Positions 12,301 through 21,654 of a stretch of 64,000 nucleotides of DNA are shown here, piece after piece. Below the pieces are notes generated by a model, which saw only the letters and a program-made list of their open reading frames with translations, had not been told where the DNA came from and ran no database searches. Each line of letters begins with the position of its first letter. Positions within the stretch are counted from its first letter, which is position 1. The stretch is taken from contig OX352764.1 in assembly GCA_947095585.1 (NCBI GenBank), positions 74,634,816 to 74,698,815 of the forward strand, given 5' to 3'. Both the position numbers and the translations under genes were made by a program. Origin of the DNA: Nephrocerus scutellatus (Eukaryota > Arthropoda > Insecta > Diptera > Pipunculidae).

Positions 12301-13121
12301 ACTGAGTTGAGTGACACTCCATCAACTGTGGCAGCTGCGTCCCACACTATACGAAGCTTTTCCGGTTTATTGACGTTTCTAACTGGGAATACTGGGAGAT
12401 ACCAAGATGATCTGCGATGATCGTTAGCTTCTATCGATGATAGCTTTCGGGCATAGCCTTTCGTGATGTAACCTTTGATGATTGCATCCATATCATCAAA
12501 CAATTTGTTTTCCCATAGCATCCTCTTTTGTAACGCCGCAAGCCTCCTCCTTGCCATTGGTAGACTATCTGGCAAATGCACTTTGTCAAATTTCCAGAGT
12601 AGTCCTGTTTCGTAGCGACCATCCACATATTGGGTAGTAGTACTTAATATTTCAATGGCCCTTTTGTCCTCTTCCGATGTCAACAATTTAGACGGTTTGG
12701 TCACCCCAAGGTTTTCTAGACAAAGATACTCGCTTAGTTGGCGTTGCAGATCCTCGTTTAAGCTGGATGTGCACTCACACTGATGGTATACATTTCCGTA
12801 TGCTCGCTTATTTAATTTGCCGTCTTCGAGGCACCCATGTATAGACCACCCGAGACGCGTCTTTGTTGCCACTGGTGCGTCTGCCTTACCTTCTTTACAT
12901 CGTAAGGGTACCCCCAACTTCCAATTATTTAATCCAATCAATAAACGAGGAATATCCATTTTATACGGAGATACGGGTAGGTGTGCTAAGTGCTTATACC
13001 GTTTCTGTAAGTTGTCAACATCAATAGTTTGTATAGGTAGATTTAGGCTTGCTACTGTGCGAACGTTTGTGATAGAATATATTTTGCTTTTATAACCTGT
13101 TCCCGAAATGGACATATTCAT
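9381..13121 (-). CDS. BEL/Pao Pol: reverse transcriptase, RNase H, integrase
   Basis: A 1246-residue open frame codes the main pol domains. The reverse transcriptase catalytic core reads YVDDYLDS, the YVDD form usual in BEL/Pao. RNase H follows, with a FVDAGECGY start and WTDSRTVL. The integrase has an HH..CC zinc-binding segment (HHDKYHH.. then CQECKNAR), then the D, D, E core (FAGIDYFG, YCDNGTNF, WERLVRSVK). A C-terminal DUF5641-like region ends the protein. The frame is fully open, which argues against long decay. The ATG at 13121 is probably not a true start: protease lies upstream in another frame (13090-13509), and BEL elements normally make one Gag-Pol polyprotein. Confidence 0.93.
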   Translation of the reverse strand: MNMSISGTGYKSKIYSITNVRTVASLNLPIQTIDVDNLQKRYKHLAHLPVSPYKMDIPRLLIGLNNWKLGVPLRCKEGKADAPVATKTRLGWSIHGCLEDGKLNKRAYGNVYHQCECTSSLNEDLQRQLSEYLCLENLGVTKPSKLLTSEEDKRAIEILSTTTQYVDGRYETGLLWKFDKVHLPDSLPMARRRLAALQKRMLWENKLFDDMDAIIKGYITKGYARKLSSIEANDHRRSSWYLPVFPVRNVNKPEKLRIVWDAAATVDGVSLNSVLIKGPYQLTSLPAVLYKFREKAVAICGDIQEMFHQIRIRKEDQRYQCFLWGSINSTEFDTYVMQVMTFGATCSPCCSQYIKNKNAEEFSKTHPKAVAAILDRHYVDDYLDSVDSVEEAIKLAQEVQMIHQRGGFRIRNWMSNSEQVARALRSKPTISMNMDTQSALATEKVLGMWWRMDTDSFILKFTPDPNRRELLKGHRCPTKREVLRTLMSVFDPLGLIGHLLMYLKILLQEIWRSKVEWDEQIEENQEVKWRNWTRFLLELEHLQIPRCYNVKTGKIWSEIQIFVDAGECGYAAVAYIRTYNSSKVDCSLIGSKTRVAPLKPLSIPRLELQAAVLGVRLAKTLTESHSIEFKRRIFWTDSRTVLCWIRSELRKYRQFVAFRISEILESSTVQEWRWLPSEENVADEGTRWNRNPDLTTRSRWFNGPAFLKQSCDCWPKQKVDLETTKEELKAQFVGGHFEMPSPIIDPNRFSRLTRLVRSIAYVLRYTQLLKAKIRKAENISGALTQSELWQAEIILFKQAQLDAYQNEIAVLSSANDSLPPKMIEKSSLIYKLSPFLDENQILRVQGRIGHSKDAPTDLQYPIILPKYHHITQLIVQNHHDKYHHQNHETVINELRQRFYIPQMRAVLAKVRKGCQECKNARAKPEPPSMGPLPPARLASFSRPFTFAGIDYFGPMSVTIHRRVEKRWIVLITCLTVRAIHLEVAHTLNTDSCILAIQNFISRRGAPREFYCDNGTNFKGAERELATSWHIDNDKLSEAFTTSGTKWKFIPPASPRMGGTWERLVRSVKNVLRYTLLTKNPSEELLQNMIISAENVINSRPLTYLPIESEQQEALTPNHFLLGSSNGTKPHVAFNESTIALKRNWLISQRFTELFWKRWVTEYLPTLTRRAKWFAPPIKPIEEGDVVIIVDPNNRRNFWPKGRVIKTRTSADGQVRSATVQTATGIYDRPAVKSQVSSAGRVEGIRT

Positions 13122-13509
13122 TGATTCTGAATTGCTTTCGTATCGGTGGGTGTCTGCAGTCCATTTCAGACAAAAGGGGATCTGGCCTTCCCTTAATTTT
13201 TAATAAGTGTGCCAAGCTCTCTTCTATCAGCGTTAAGGATGATCCGTCGTCGATAAATGCAAATGTTTCGACTTGAGCATCCTTTGAATACAGTGTTACC
13301 GGTACTATTCGGAACAATACAGACGAATTATCTTGCGTATGTGTATTAAAGTTACCGCTAGCAATTTTCAATGGTGGTAGATTCTCCGTCTGTCTTTCCT
13401 GATGCTTTTGACCATTGTGAAGAAGCTCATGATGTTTTAAGATACAGCCGTTCACACCGCAGGGTCTTTCAGAGCGACACCTATATCGTCCAACACTTAT
13501 ATAAGGCAC
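13090..13509 (-). pseudogene. BEL/Pao zinc-knuckle remnant and aspartic protease
   Basis: This is a 139-residue frame between gag and the main pol frame. It begins in a Cys/His segment (CRSERPCGVNGC..HHELLH) matching the zinc-knuckle region of BEL Gag. It continues to an aspartic-protease-like FAFIDDGSS. It overlaps the pol frame by 32 bases in a different phase. Conserved sequence leaves this frame and re-enters the pol frame near 13180, next to a C4T4 run, so a one-base length change is the likely cause. Start is not meaningful: it is a slice of a former polyprotein. Confidence 0.8.
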
Positions 13510-14974
13510 AGTTTAGGCGTATCGACGAAGGCAGTTTCTCAACGAGTTCTTGTAACAACGCTGGATTCACGAGATGCATTGTAAGGCCGGCTGCCTCTAT
13601 TGTCGCGCAAAGGTTTTGAACGGCTAACGCGAAGGTAACAATGCTGCTAAGCTTATCGGCCTTTGGCGATGGTGTATTCATGATTTTTTTCATTAGTGTC
13701 TGCACAATAATTTCGGGTCTTCCGTAGAGCATTTGGAGTGTCGCTATGACTCGTCCTACACAGTGAGGCTGTATCAGTAGGCAGCGTACTGACTCCAAGG
13801 CTTGACCTTTTATCGCTCTTTGCAGTCGAATCAGGTTTTCTTCGTCTGAAAACCCACATAAATTAGTGGTCCGCTCGAAATTTGAAATGAATAACGGCCA
13901 CTCCTCAGGGTTTCCCGAAAAGGTAGGGAGGTCCTTAGCACCCGATTGGCGGGCGGGTATGTGATTTCGAGTTATATTATGAAATCTTGATTCACCCGAC
14001 TGAATTTCATTGTAATGGGACGACTGTTGTCGTTGTGGCACGGATAAATTACATTGGTCAAATGGCAATTCATCTGGGTGCATATAACTCAATTGTGGCT
14101 GCGAACACGGTTGTTGCTTGGGTTGATTCATGTGTATACCTTGCACTGATTGTGCTTGTATTCGCGGTTGCTGTTGCTGCGAGCTCTGCGTAGGCAGGTG
14201 CGGTATTCGCGGTTGCGGTACTACAGGAGCTGACAGATGCAGTTGCGAAAGATGCATTGGTGATGGATCATTATTCAGGAGTAACTGTTTTTTGTGTTGC
14301 CCCCGAACGCTTGAACCTAACCATGAGGCGTTCAGGTTAAAATTATGCACTCCGTGATTTGCCGTAGAGTGACGATCATTGGCAACCCTGCCAGCAAGTG
14401 ACTCTTCAAACTCGTCCGACTCATCGCTTTCTAGCGTTTCCAATTCATATAGCAATTTTTTCTTTCTAGCTAAGAATTGTAGTTCGCATTTGCGTTCTTC
14501 TTCTAGCAGCAGAAGTTTTTGCTTAATGTGTCGTGCCCGATAGAATCTGGGCCCACTTGCTGTCGGTACTACGTCGCTTTGCGTTATAGTTTTAACACCA
14601 GTTGCTTTACTGGTCATCGGTGCTGCGATATTCGAGAGGGGTGCGCTGATGGCAGGCAAAACTGCCATATCGGCCGCATGCGTCGAAGCTCTATGATCGG
14701 TTGTTGAGCCGGCGTGTACATTCTCGGCGTCTGAGGCCCCACTCTGATCAGTTAACGGGACGCGCTGGGTTTTACTGACACCAGCTGCACCATCGGTGCA
14801 GACTTGACAACACCAATCTACATTTTTTACAGAGTCCGTTACGCCCACACATTCATAGTGGAACCACCCATCACATTTGTCGCACATTACCATCTCGTTA
14901 TTATCAAATTTTTCACATACCTGGCAATTACTCTCCTGCGGCGTGGTAGTCCCTTTGGTTTGCCGCTTTTTCAT
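13481..14974 (-). CDS. BEL/Pao Gag with N-terminal PHD finger
   Basis: The frame is open to 14992; the first ATG is at 14974, giving 497 residues. Near the N-terminus a C4-H-C3 cluster (Cys 17, 20, 31, 34, His 39, Cys 42, 56, 59, counted from that ATG) has PHD-finger spacing, with the typical CDKCDGWFHYECVG core. A coiled-coil-like Glu/Lys-rich segment and a Gln/Pro-rich linker follow. Next comes the conserved BEL Gag region LPTFSGNPEEWPLFISNFER. The frame stops just after a PSSIRLNCALYK-like segment, earlier than expected. The zinc knuckles are missing from it and only partly present in the next frame, so an internal deletion near 13490-13510 is likely. PHD fingers bind histone tails or other peptides; whether this one does is unknown. 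Confidence 0.88.
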   Translation of the reverse strand: MKKRQTKGTTTPQESNCQVCEKFDNNEMVMCDKCDGWFHYECVGVTDSVKNVDWCCQVCTDGAAGVSKTQRVPLTDQSGASDAENVHAGSTTDHRASTHAADMAVLPAISAPLSNIAAPMTSKATGVKTITQSDVVPTASGPRFYRARHIKQKLLLLEEERKCELQFLARKKKLLYELETLESDESDEFEESLAGRVANDRHSTANHGVHNFNLNASWLGSSVRGQHKKQLLLNNDPSPMHLSQLHLSAPVVPQPRIPHLPTQSSQQQQPRIQAQSVQGIHMNQPKQQPCSQPQLSYMHPDELPFDQCNLSVPQRQQSSHYNEIQSGESRFHNITRNHIPARQSGAKDLPTFSGNPEEWPLFISNFERTTNLCGFSDEENLIRLQRAIKGQALESVRCLLIQPHCVGRVIATLQMLYGRPEIIVQTLMKKIMNTPSPKADKLSSIVTFALAVQNLCATIEAAGLTMHLVNPALLQELVEKLPSSIRLNCALYKCWTI

Positions 14975-15253
14975 TTTTGTATCGTCAGGCAATTTTTTAG
15001 GGTTTGGTGGCAGCGATCCAGATTATTGCGAACGCCTTTTCTTAATGCACGACCTGCAGTTTCTATCGGTATTGCGAATTCCTGTCTACTTCCTTGTCAA
15101 CACGTGTGGAAACTTTTATCAAGGAACACCCTCAAAGATTTTTTAATTGCGATATAGTGTCGATATTCAACGACACAACAGCAGCAGAGTTCTGTAAGAC
15201 GATTTCGATAAATCCAAGAATATTTTCTTAAACGAACTGCAACAATATTTGAG

Positions 15254-15551
15254 TGTTAGGTTAGGCCGAACAGGAACAGGGAATATTTGTAGCGTATGTA
15301 TTCGTTTTCGAATATTGATGGCTCAAATATTCTTAGATTTATTGAAATTAATAAAATACAATTAAACAATGTGTCGTACTTATAATATATAATAATTCAC
15401 GTGTTTTCTCGTCCTGTCTCCTGCACGGCCTAGGTAGAAGTGAAGTTTGATAGAAACAAGATGGTCGTGCATGACATTTCAATTGGGTGAAGTTCGGTGA
15501 TGTTTGTCCGGCATTTACACCAGACGTGTTTACACTGGACTTGTTCTAACA
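15254..15551 (-). repeat. 5' LTR of BEL/Pao element
   Basis: It is 298 bp with the same ends as 9063-9352. It differs mainly at its first 45 bases on the + strand, where extra bases follow the GCCGAACAGG segment. As the 5' LTR of a minus-strand element, it should hold the promoter. Confidence 0.9.
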
Positions 15552-15841
15552 ACAACGCACGACGCGCTCGGTGTATCTTATCTTTTATTCCAAACAGGAG
15601 TGTCTACAATACACTTTAAATGGTCGTTTATGAAAGTGATCTCGTCCAACAGTTTTGAAAGACTGCAAATACTGCTGTACATCCCATCAGCTAACTTATT
15701 CTCACGTACATTTTTTTCTCTTGAAAAATATTGCACTTTAAGAGGAAAAAACCTTCGGTATTTTTGTTTGACGCGTCAAGCATTGAAAAAACAAATTTTT
15801 CATTTTTTATTGCCATGATAACAATTTAGGGCTCATAATAT

Positions 15842-16395
15842 TGTTACGAAAAGAAGTTAAAAGCGCAGATAATGGGATTCGAATCCTAATATACATCGCG
15901 ATGTACATACTGCATACTAAAAATAAGCACTGAATAAGAATTGATCACTTTTTAATAGCATACTTTTAGGCTGTACGATTTATTAGATTATTTGAAATTT
16001 AAAATTTAACCGGATTGTGAGGTTTGGCCGGGAATAACGCCACAATTTTCTGGTCTTTACTCGATATTTCTGTCTATAAGATTGAACGTTTCTGGAAACT
16101 TTCCAATGAGTATAAATAGAGGCGTTTGACCGACGTAAGTTAGTTCATTGTTTAGAATTCAACCAGTCAAGTTCAAAAAGAGATAAAGCTATCACCTAAG
16201 AGAATTATTGTAAAGTACAAGTGTTGTTGCAATAAGTGTTTATGTGTACTTATAAAAGTAAACACCAGTATAAATTGTGAACTTGTGTTATTTTTACTGT
16301 TTGTGTATTAAAGTTGTTATTTGTAAATTAATAAACTTGTGTTGTGTTTTATTTGCAAAATCCTTTACGAACTCGAAAGCCTGAAATTCGTAACA
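15842..16395 (+). mobile_element. Solo LTR, family L1 (Ty3/gypsy-like), with ATAT target duplication
   Basis: The 554-bp sequence starts TGTTACGAAAAG and ends TTCGTAACA, with ATAT immediately on both sides (15838-15841, 16396-16399). It contains a TATA-like TATAAATAGAGGC near 16111 and AATAAACTTG near 16330, fitting an LTR promoter and poly(A) signal. Other copies are at 20332-20757 and, split and inverted, at 31923-35101. No internal coding region remains, so it arose by LTR-LTR recombination. A 4-bp AT-rich target is typical of several gypsy-group elements; the exact family is not known to me. Confidence 0.85.
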
Positions 16396-16614
16396 ATATT
16401 CACAACAGCTTCCGCCTTTGTCCTACCACAGGAGATTTTAAACGCATTTGGATTATTTAACAATGTTTTTGGTCCAGCTTTAAAAAACAATCTAAGGAAT
16501 TATGGGGCAAATTATGCTTGACGTTATGGTTAATATATACAAGTTCGATTGCAATAACCATTAACTGCTCCGTCTCCAGTGTCTCGTTTTTATCTTTTCT
16601 ATATTAAGTTCGAG

Positions 16615-17335
16615 TGCCCGTGGCTGGTTGGCTGGCCAGATCTTGTGATCAATTTTTGACCCACTTCCTAAAGCCCGATTTTATTCAAACTTTGCACACA
16701 TGTCTATCTCCCATGACAATGCTTTCTATTAAATTTTAATTTTTTTTGGGCTCCCATACAAATTTTATAAGAAAGTTCCTGATTTTTTTCAATCATCTCC
16801 AATGGAAAACACTTTTTGTAAATATTTGGAAGTGATCGGGCCCCGGGGTCGGGGGCACCCATACAAATTTTGTAAAAAAATTGTCTTAAAATTGTATACG
16901 CGAGTGTATATCCGAGGGACAACACTTTTAGTAACCATTTGGAAGTGATCAGGCCCCTGTGTCGGGTGGCACCCATACAAATTTTATATAAAATAGTATC
17001 TGATTTTCTTAAAATTGTATACGCGAGTGTATCTCGTGATCGGGCCTCGGTGACCCGATTTTCTTCAAATTTAATACACACATGCTTAATCCTATGGAGA
17101 ACGCTTTTTGTAAAAATTTTGAGGTGGCCCCAAGGACGAGGGGCTTCCATATAAAATTTTTAAAATTAGCCTGATTTTCTTTAAATTTTATAGACATGTG
17201 TATCTCCGATGGAAACACTTTTTGTAAAAATTTTGTAGTGATCAGGATGAGGGGCTCCCTTTGCACTTTGTGTATCAATTATAGAATTTACACGAAAATG
17301 TTTAATTTTTTTTTTGTTTATTACCTTACCTGTCT
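16615..17335 (+). repeat. R1 dispersed tandem repeat, long copy
   Basis: The left end has CGAGTGCCCGTGGCTGG, then GGCTGGCC and AGATCTTGTGATCAATTTTT, then a CACTTCC..GCCCGATTTTATTC segment. The body is a run of 113-128 bp units, each with a CACATGTGTAT-like start, GGAAACACTTTTTGTAAAAA, TTTGGAAGTGATCGGGCC, GGGGGCACCCATACAAATTT and CCCGATTTTCTT. The right end reads GAATTTACACGAAA then a T-run. Short open frames across it (for example 16704-17150) are by-products of the repeat. I do not recognise the family. Confidence 0.8.
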
Positions 17336-17419
17336 CCTTATTTATGTAACTCATATTATAATATATCTTTTAATGATGTGAAATTAAAACTAAAATAAAT
17401 ATTAAACGAAAAGTGGAAA

Positions 17420-17710
17420 TTTATTTTTGTAGAACAATTCTAAAACTACAACAACCAATAACATTATGAATATAAAAAAACAGCCCATAATTTTTTTTAC
17501 GTAAATTCTCTAATAGGAGATACGTATGTGTGCAAAGTTTTAACCGGGCTAATATCTGGGCTGTATAGCGGACACCGACAGATAAACATTTTTTTATTTT
17601 CGCTTTTTTTAACTCACGAGATACGGTAATGGGTAAATCTGCAAAAATCCCGAGTTCGAAAATTATTATTATTATACTACCTTTTACTATGCAAAAGAAA
17701 GTAAAATTAA
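17420..17710 (-). repeat. R1 end joined to R2 end
   Basis: The first part (to about 17540) is the right end of R1 in reverse orientation. From about 17545 it runs into the R2 end that closes with CCTTTTACTATGCAAAAGAA. Together with the preceding R1 copy it forms two R1 pieces facing each other across about 90 bases. Confidence 0.55.
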
Positions 17711-19777
17711 TATTAGAGCACCTTCACTTTAAATTTTTTACAAAAACTGTTGTCACTAGAGGTAACATGTGTAAAAAATTGTGTCATATTACAAACCAAC
17801 AGACATTAATTTTTATATAGATTCTTTTTATACTACATCGAAAGGGAGATTAAACAGAATATTCTTTGGTCATTTGATTGATATTCTTATTCTTCTTTTC
17901 TTTCTGTAGAATAAATGAAAAATGTCGGATGTTCTATGTTGTTATCAAAAAAATTGCAAAACTTTTTGAACACCATACACCACTTTTGTTAAACGTTCGT
18001 TTTTAATGAATGAAAACTCTGCCCGTTATTGAAAACGCATATCCTTTTTGTGGCATCTGAAAGTATGTATTATAATAAACAATACTTTAATCTTTGAGTA
18101 AGAACAATAATTCCGAAAAATAAACCCCCCCACCAAAAATATATAGATATTTATTACATTCAAAACGAACACCTCTTTACTCTTTCTATTAGGAGTGGGC
18201 AAAACGCAAAAACAATCAGTACAACACTTGACAAATGGAGATGACAGTTTTCAAATCATTCACAATAGCAATGAGCAGATGACAGTATTTAAGTAACAGT
18301 ATTACCAGCGCTAACGAGCTAAAAGTTAAGCTAAAAAGCTTAAGTTTTATGAATAAGGTTTTTGCGTTTAAAGGCATTTTAAGGAGTGTGTAACTGTAAA
18401 CAACCTCTGTTGCACGTTAATGGATAAGTCTGTATAACGTTAATGTATAATGAAGAAAGTAATTGGCATATTTTTCATCGTAGAAATATGATCTTTAGGA
18501 GTAAAAGAGTACAGTTTAGTAAAAAGAGGACAATACATTGCTCTCTTTTAATAAAAAACCAAGGAGGGCATAATAGCAAAAAAGAGGATTGTCCTCCCTA
18601 AAAAATGAGGACGAATGGGGACCGTACCTACATAAAAAAATTAGCGTCTTACTATGGATAAACTTGCGTTGCACGAAATCCTTAACCTCCCACTGTGAAA
18701 GCTGCAGTGGTGGTTGTCAAAAGTGGCTGCTGCTTCTTATGATGAAAAAATCAATAATCATTGGTTTTCACTGAATCGGGTTAGTGGTGCTTTTACTGGC
18801 CCTTCCGTAAAACTGTTGTCAGTCTTCTCTGATACTTCGAAATGGTAATATTGTCGGTATCTTAGTCTCATATTGCTTAGGCGCGACCTCTCCGCTTTCT
18901 GCTTGCAAGAAGCTAAACATATCCTTACAAAAGGATTAATATATTTTAATCTTCTTAACCACTAAAAATGTAAAGGATTAAAATTGAATTTTTATCGAGA
19001 TAAACTATTTCTCGGAAAAATAACCTTTTAGATTATCTACAATTGTGTACAATACATCGCATTTATATGTGTACGCTATCAGTCAGTGTAGATATTATGA
19101 AATAAATATTTTTCGCATGCGGCGCTGATTTTTCACTACTCGGTACTCGTAATTTTGTGGGAAAACAAACCAAAATGAGATGAACTGCTCCATTGCAGTT
19201 GCATTAGAAGGATAATACGCCGTCGAGTTCAGTTGAATGGCTCTTATCAGCAATCATCCTTGTTGTATCTTGTTGTAGTGCCAAGTGCTAATTAAAAGAC
19301 ATCGACAGAAAAAGGTGATTAACAACTATCAAATAATTTACACGTTGTCGTTTTAAAATCAAAACACACCCTCCTTACAACCAACGACACCTTGACTCTC
19401 TTGTCCTTTCTATCGTCATTACTGAAGTAAAAATTACGGTTTGGTTCTACTTCTGACCGTTCGTGCGTTCGTGTAAGTGTCCTGCATCGGTGGTCGGTGC
19501 TTTTACATAACATCCTGAAAGCGAAGATGGATTGAAAAAACGCGACGCAACTTAGTAGCAACTTCTAACAAAAGCAAAACGATTTTCGGGTTTATGATTC
19601 CGTAAAAGTGCAATAAAATTCAAAATCTTTTAATCCTTGATGATATTTTTAATGAAATTACATACAAGTGTACACATTTGCTGATGCCGTGATAAAGAAA
19701 ATCACTACAAAATTGCGATTCTCAAAAAATTTGACAACAAAAAATAAAATTATACCACCCACCCCTACAAAAAAAAA
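17711..19777 (+). other. Spacer; probable promoter/5' UTR region of the anoctamin gene
   Basis: A short reversed R1 fragment lies near 17745-17800. The rest has no recognisable transposon or gene. Because a coding exon starts at 19778, the promoter and 5' UTR should be in the last several hundred bases. Initiator-like TCAGT motifs occur near 19080, but no convincing TATA box was seen, so no start site is claimed. Confidence 0.4.
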
Positions 19778-19970
19778 ATGAATAAAAGTCTGGAAAATCT
19801 TATTCATGGGGGTGGAGATATCTCCTCAGAACGGCAGTCATCAGAAGATGTGCATGAATCAACCGAGGAAGCCGGCTTGGAAGATGATTTTACCGATGAC
19901 AATTTCGAGTCAAATTTGCGAAGGCGCAAAGGAAAAATACTATCATGTGCTAAGGAGACAATTGAACATG
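19778..19970 (+). CDS. Proposed first coding exon of anoctamin-8-like gene
   Basis: The ATG at 19778 follows an A-rich leader. It opens a 64-codon frame of low-complexity, acidic-then-basic sequence ending RRRKGKILSCAKETIEH, followed by a consensus donor G|GTAAGT (19971). It ends with one base of a split codon. The exon at 61468 begins with the two bases needed to complete that codon, and continues as a basic segment followed by the conserved anoctamin-8 VP.AGHL start. The N-terminal tail resembles those before the conserved domain in insect anoctamin-8 proteins only in general character. The exon itself looks real. The join across 41.5 kb is inference. Confidence 0.6.
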
Positions 19971-20331
19971 GTAAGTGGAGAGAAAAAGTAATATGTATAT
20001 AACTTTTTATGCGGGAGCGGCAAAATGTTCTACAGTGACTTGGTACCTATTGCTGTCTAAATTTGTTTATGGTTGGTGTTAAAAATATCATTTATTAAAT
20101 TAAATAAATAAAACAGTGGTTATGTAAGAATATTAACCTTTTTTTATTAATTGCGCAAAAATTAACAAACATAGTTAATTCGGGGTACTCGAATTCACTA
20201 GCGCTCTAACGTTTTTTAAAAACCACAACCTATAAAATTAGGTACCTATGTACCTATTGTATAATTGTCCAAACAGTTTCTGATTAGTTTTACTTTTTTG
20301 TGAATTAATTTCGAATCGTCAGGTAAAATAT

Positions 20332-20757
20332 TGTTTCGAACAGTAGTTAGTAGATAATGGAATTCGAATCGAATTCGATAAATTGCAATAAAAAAATTGG
20401 TGAAATTACGAAAAAATTTAAAATGTTTGAAAATTTATATAAATTATTTTGAAACAATATTTATATTAGAAGTTATTATTTCTGGAAACTTCCATTGATT
20501 CATTCATTGTTTAGAATTCAACCAAGTCAAGTTCAAAAAGTTCTTGCCTACCTACCGTCTAAGGGAATTATAGTGAGTTACAGGTGCTGTTGTAATAAGT
20601 GCTTTTGTTTACATTTAAAGTTATCACCAATATAAATTGCGAACTTGTATTATTTTTACTGTTTGTTTATTAAAGTTGTTATTTGTAAATTGAAAAGCTT
20701 TTGTTGTTTTTTATTTGCAAAATCCTTTACGAACTTGAAAGCGTAAATTCCGTAACA
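20332..20757 (+). mobile_element. Solo LTR, family L1, internally deleted
   Basis: It starts TGTTTCGAACAG and ends TCCGTAACA, with ATAT on each side (20328-20331, 20758-20761). The right half closely matches 16140-16395 (GTTTAGAATTCAACC.., CAAAATCCTTTACGAACT). The TATA region of the 15842 copy is missing. It is oriented like the copy at 15842. Confidence 0.82.
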
Positions 20758-20760
20758 ATA

Positions 20761-21130
20761 TCTTCTATACACATAAAAATCAATTTCTGTGTGTCTGTTG
20801 GCTAGTCAATTCAAAACTCGAAAACTATCCAAGGCATTGAGCTGAAACCTTGGCAACATGTTTGTTTTGATGCAGAGCGTTAACTCTTGATGAAGTAATG
20901 TTCCGATAGCGCTAAAAAGAAAATAAATAAAATTGGTATTAGAGAGTAATTTTGTGTGGGTTTCAAGTCTCAAGTAGGGTATTGAAGGTTTTTTTAGGAT
21001 GTCTTCAGTGCTGGTTTAAGGGGATATTGAGAGGTATCTTGGGGATGGTGTTGTGGTTGGGCCTTAAGGGAGTTTTAACGGGGTATTAAGTGATGGTTTG
21101 GTGGTGATTAAAGTGTTGTCATTCAAGATA
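20761..21130 (+). repeat. Helitron-like start followed by a G-rich degenerate repeat
   Basis: From 20761 the sequence TCTTCTATACACATAAAAATC..TCTGTGTGTCTGTTGGC resembles the 5' end of insect non-autonomous Helitrons. From about 20985 to 21110 there is a loose repeat of GGGTATT/TTAAGGGG-type words about 30 bases apart, the strand complement of the repeat type at 47290-47560. No frame is conserved. Confidence 0.4.
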
Positions 21131-21169
21131 GACATGTGTTCAAAGTTTGAATAACACCGGTTTATATGG

Positions 21170-21330
21170 AATGAGAATATATGGAAGCCCGTTGACCCTG
21201 GGGCCCGATCACAATTTTTTTTTTATAGAAAGTGATGTCTCCGAAGAAACACATGTGTGCAATGTTTAAACAATCGGGGCTTAAGAAGTGGATTAAAATT
21301 TGGAGGCAAAAACTTATAGAAAACATTTAA
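21170..21330 (-). repeat. R1 dispersed repeat, reversed left end
   Basis: GGGGCCCGATCAC.., ACACATGTGTGCAATG and CGGGGCTTAAGAAGTGG match the reversed left-end structure of R1. Confidence 0.6.
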
Positions 21331-21654
21331 GACTCCTACATTTTGTCTGTGCTCCAAAGAATCAAGAGATGAAGTAAGGGAGGGTTACATCGTTTATCAT
21401 ACGGAAAACTCTATTCTAAATTCTATCAAGATAATGCAAATGAGATGTTTGGACCCCACCCCATACAAAAGAATTAAATTCGAAAAAATTGGCTTAACAT
21501 AAGTCTTATAAAATCTGAATACTTCAGAGGGGGTGAAGTAGAAGTTACAACGTTTTATAAAACCTAAGAATCACCTGGAATCACCTTGTGTCACTTGAAG
21601 ATTGTTCTAAGATAAGAGAAGGCTGAACTGTATTTTATGATGTAATTTCGTCAC

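Larger units (their letters stand above)
9063..15551 (-). mobile_element. BEL/Pao LTR retrotransposon, nearly full length
   Basis: Two LTRs in direct orientation (9063-9352 and 15254-15551) start TGTTAGG and end CTAACA. They flank gag, protease, reverse transcriptase/RNase H and integrase in BEL/Pao order, read on the minus strand. The flanking five bases are ACAAT on the left and ACAAC on the right, a target duplication with one mismatch. The polypurine tract GGGGAGGGAG abuts the 3' LTR. The LTRs are nearly identical except near their shared inner/outer start, where short indels have built up, so the insertion is not very recent. Gag and pol are interrupted by frame breaks, so this copy is probably not autonomous. 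Confidence 0.93.

Noticed and set aside
14790..14974. Host PHD-finger gene
   Set aside because: The finger is in one frame with BEL Gag and lies inside the LTR-bounded element, so it belongs to the retrotransposon.
16704..17150. 148-residue minus-strand frame with repeated PRPWGH-like words
   Set aside because: It is produced by the R1 tandem units; equivalent frames in other R1 copies are broken.
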